From a bacterium (lineage in GTDB: Bacteria > Ratteibacteria > UBA8468 > B48-G9 > DTJG01): 35,413 nt of DNA. The position numbers were made by a program, and so were the translations under genes. Below are positions 33,757 to 35,413 of this stretch, one piece after another. Under the pieces are notes generated by a model. It was not told the origin of the DNA and made no database searches. It worked only from the letters and a program-made list of their open reading frames with translations. How positions within the stretch are numbered: the first letter of the stretch is position 1; the number at the start of each line of letters is the position of its first letter. The stretch is from NCBI GenBank assembly GCA_026418655.1, contig JAOAAW010000008.1, positions 1 to 35,413 of the forward strand, written 5' to 3'.

Positions 33757-35413
33757 TTAAAACCCAAGTGTAAAACCTATATGCAGTCTGCCCTTATCCT
33801 GCCAGGGATCCGGATTTATTGCCCAACCATAATCTACTTGAATAGGTACTGGCATTATAGGAACTTTTATTCTCAATCCTATTCCGGCAGATTGTTTTAA
33901 ATTTCCAAAATCAAAATCCTCTAACCAGACATTACCTGCGTCAAAAAAAAGAACTCCCCATATTATCTCATTTTCTCCTGATAAAGGATACATCATTTCT
34001 AAATTTTGTGCAAATATTGATTTCCCACCAAGAAAATGTTTGCCATCTATACTTCTCGGTCCGAGCTCTCTTTCTTTATAACCCCTTACCGTACCTATGC
34101 CTCCACCAAAAAATCTCTCGTACAAAGGTACGTCCTTTCTTGATCCAAAACTATCAATATTTCCAACATAGGTTTTGCTATGGAAAACCCATTTACCAAA
34201 ACTTTTATAATAGTCATTTGTGAAGGTTGCCTTCCAGTACTCAATATCACTTGCCAGAATACCGCCAGCATATTCAAGTGTCAATTCAGCTAAATCTCCT
34301 TCTTTTGGCATGATTCTTCTGTCGAGATCTTGAAAAGCTAATGTTGTAGAAATGCTGTTTATCCTTTTCCTTCCAGCTTGATTTTGAAATTCAGGAATTT
34401 TAATCTCAGAAAGTTTTACACTATCAGACATGACTTTAAAACCCAGTGAAAAATTTTCCCATCTTTTCCCAATTCTCACATCAAATCCATTATGCTTTTC
34501 AGAGTAAACATCCCATGCTTTTTCAGTAATGAAAATATCGGGACCAAAGGAAATCGGTCTATCAAAAAGATATGGTTCTGTAAAGCTTAAAATGAAGTGC
34601 TTTGTGATCCCCCCGAACATTGCCTCAAGTTTGATGTTTTGACCCGCCCCCCTGAAATATGGGGGATTGGAAATATCAAAATTTCTCTGTTCAATACTTA
34701 TAAATCCAACACTTTTTTCAATGGAACTATAACCACCACCAAAAGTAAAAAAACCGGTCCTTTCTTTTTCCTTTACAATCACATTCAAATCTACAAATCT
34801 TTCATCATCAGTCAGTTCAGGGCGAATATCAATTTCCTCAAAATATTGAAGATCAGCAAGATTATTAAAACTTTTCCTTATCTTTGCACCTGAAAACGTA
34901 TCTCCGGGATGTATCACCATCTCCCGACGTATTACCTTGTCTTTTGTGACAGTATTACCCTTTATGTTTATTTCATTGATGGAAACCTGCTGACGAGGAT
35001 TAATCATGATTTTATAATTTATGCTTGAGTCCCTGATTTCAGGAATTGGAAGAATCTCCGGATTGATATACCCTTCGTCTGTGTATAACCTTGATAAATT
35101 CAGAAGTGTTCTATCCATCTTTGTTTGGGAATACACTTCTCCCTCACGATATTCAACCATCTTTTTGAGTTTTTCTGGTTTAAAAATTAAATTCCCTGAA
35201 AACTCTGTAACACCAAAATGATATTTGCTGCCTTCGTCAATTTTAATAATTATGGTAACCCATTCATCCTTAATTGAAATATCCCTGTCAACCTTACACT
35301 CAGGATAACCATTATCATTATAAAACTGTTTGATTTTTTCAATATCATCTTCGAGAATATCCGGTCTAAAGTTTCCCCTTATAAATGGCATTCTTCTCTG
35401 CTTAATCTTCATC
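33757..35413 (-). CDS. bamA: Outer-membrane protein assembly factor BamA (Omp85), N-terminus outside the window
   Basis: About 551 residues are visible and the frame is open to the window edge, so the Met at 35412 is probably internal. Roughly three POTRA domains are seen (for example VTEFSGNLIFKPEKL and INEINIKGNTVTKDKVIRREM), then a beta-barrel with the GIGTVRGYKERELGPRS loop, the conserved Omp85 VRGF/Y motif, and a C-terminal Phe (HIGFTLGF). It inserts barrel proteins into the outer membrane. Complete BamA usually has five POTRA domains; the missing one or two would lie to the right. It leads the skp-lpxD-lpxC/fabZ-lpxA series. Confidence 0.93.
   Translation of the reverse strand, partial: MKIKQRRMPFIRGNFRPDILEDDIEKIKQFYNDNGYPECKVDRDISIKDEWVTIIIKIDEGSKYHFGVTEFSGNLIFKPEKLKKMVEYREGEVYSQTKMDRTLLNLSRLYTDEGYINPEILPIPEIRDSSINYKIMINPRQQVSINEINIKGNTVTKDKVIRREMVIHPGDTFSGAKIRKSFNNLADLQYFEEIDIRPELTDDERFVDLNVIVKEKERTGFFTFGGGYSSIEKSVGFISIEQRNFDISNPPYFRGAGQNIKLEAMFGGITKHFILSFTEPYLFDRPISFGPDIFITEKAWDVYSEKHNGFDVRIGKRWENFSLGFKVMSDSVKLSEIKIPEFQNQAGRKRINSISTTLAFQDLDRRIMPKEGDLAELTLEYAGGILASDIEYWKATFTNDYYKSFGKWVFHSKTYVGNIDSFGSRKDVPLYERFFGGGIGTVRGYKERELGPRSIDGKHFLGGKSIFAQNLEMMYPLSGENEIIWGVLFFDAGNVWLEDFDFGNLKQSAGIGLRIKVPIMPVPIQVDYGWAINPDPWQDKGRLHIGFTLGF

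Overview
The window is an even-looking, AT-rich stretch of a Gram-negative bacterial chromosome. I see no tRNA, rRNA, CRISPR array, insertion sequence, phage gene or integration scar. Lineage clues are indirect: pseudopilins with the FTLIELLVVIAII signature, an LpxC-FabZ fusion in a bamA-skp-lpxD-lpxC/fabZ-lpxA cluster, and many poorly characterised glycan-active families (DUF2961, DUF4838, UroD-like, SGNH, GH20). Together these suggest the PVC/Omnitrophota/Lentisphaerae part of the tree. That is inference, since no ribosomal or phylogenetic marker lies in the window.

Layout. (1) 1-110: start of a pseudopilin gene on the minus strand, behind a consensus promoter with an overlapping inverted repeat. 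(2) 322-10814: seven plus-strand genes in tight order: nitrilase-type amidohydrolase, secreted papain-like protease with four adhesion-type repeats, DUF2961/GH172-like protein, Fe-S flavoprotein-like reductase, sialidase-fold protein, large secreted GH42-like protein, SGNH hydrolase. (3) 10858-12236: membrane-anchored HEAT-repeat protein coupled to an EF-hand pseudopilin, behind a strong promoter that appears to give a leaderless mRNA. (4) 16977-12238, minus: UroD-family protein, TIM-barrel hydrolase, SGNH protein, GH20. (5) 17056-17826, plus: HpcH/HpaI aldolase, divergent from the UroD operon. (6) 23668-17831, minus: RmuC, sugar isomerase/epimerase, DUF4838, an unknown secreted protein, TM2-like membrane protein. 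(7) 25721-23721, minus: PilZ protein and HAMP-HD-GYP phosphodiesterase, a c-di-GMP pair. (8) 25793-28003, plus: AEC transporter, a small Sm-like protein, and an RNase HII-like protein with an altered active site. (9) 35413-28008, minus: BamA (partial), Skp/OmpH, LpxD, LpxC-FabZ, LpxA, nitroreductase, LemA, HtpX.

How it fits together. Regions 2, 4, 5 and 6 look like a dispersed toolkit for complex, probably decorated (acylated, methylated or aminated) glycans. Some enzymes carry export signals (C1 protease, GH42-like, DUF4838, unknown 18392-19177). Others do not (DUF2961, sialidase-fold, GH20, SGNH), which suggests an outer and a cytoplasmic stage. Region 9 is outer-membrane and lipid A assembly.

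The least explained piece is the Sm-like/RNase HII-like pair at 26793-28003. It could be an undescribed RNA-binding plus nucleic-acid-processing unit. All three convergent gene pairs meet with 1-4 bp between stop codons, and I found no convincing intrinsic terminator. No gene-free stretch exceeds 300 bp; the longest is 111-321.
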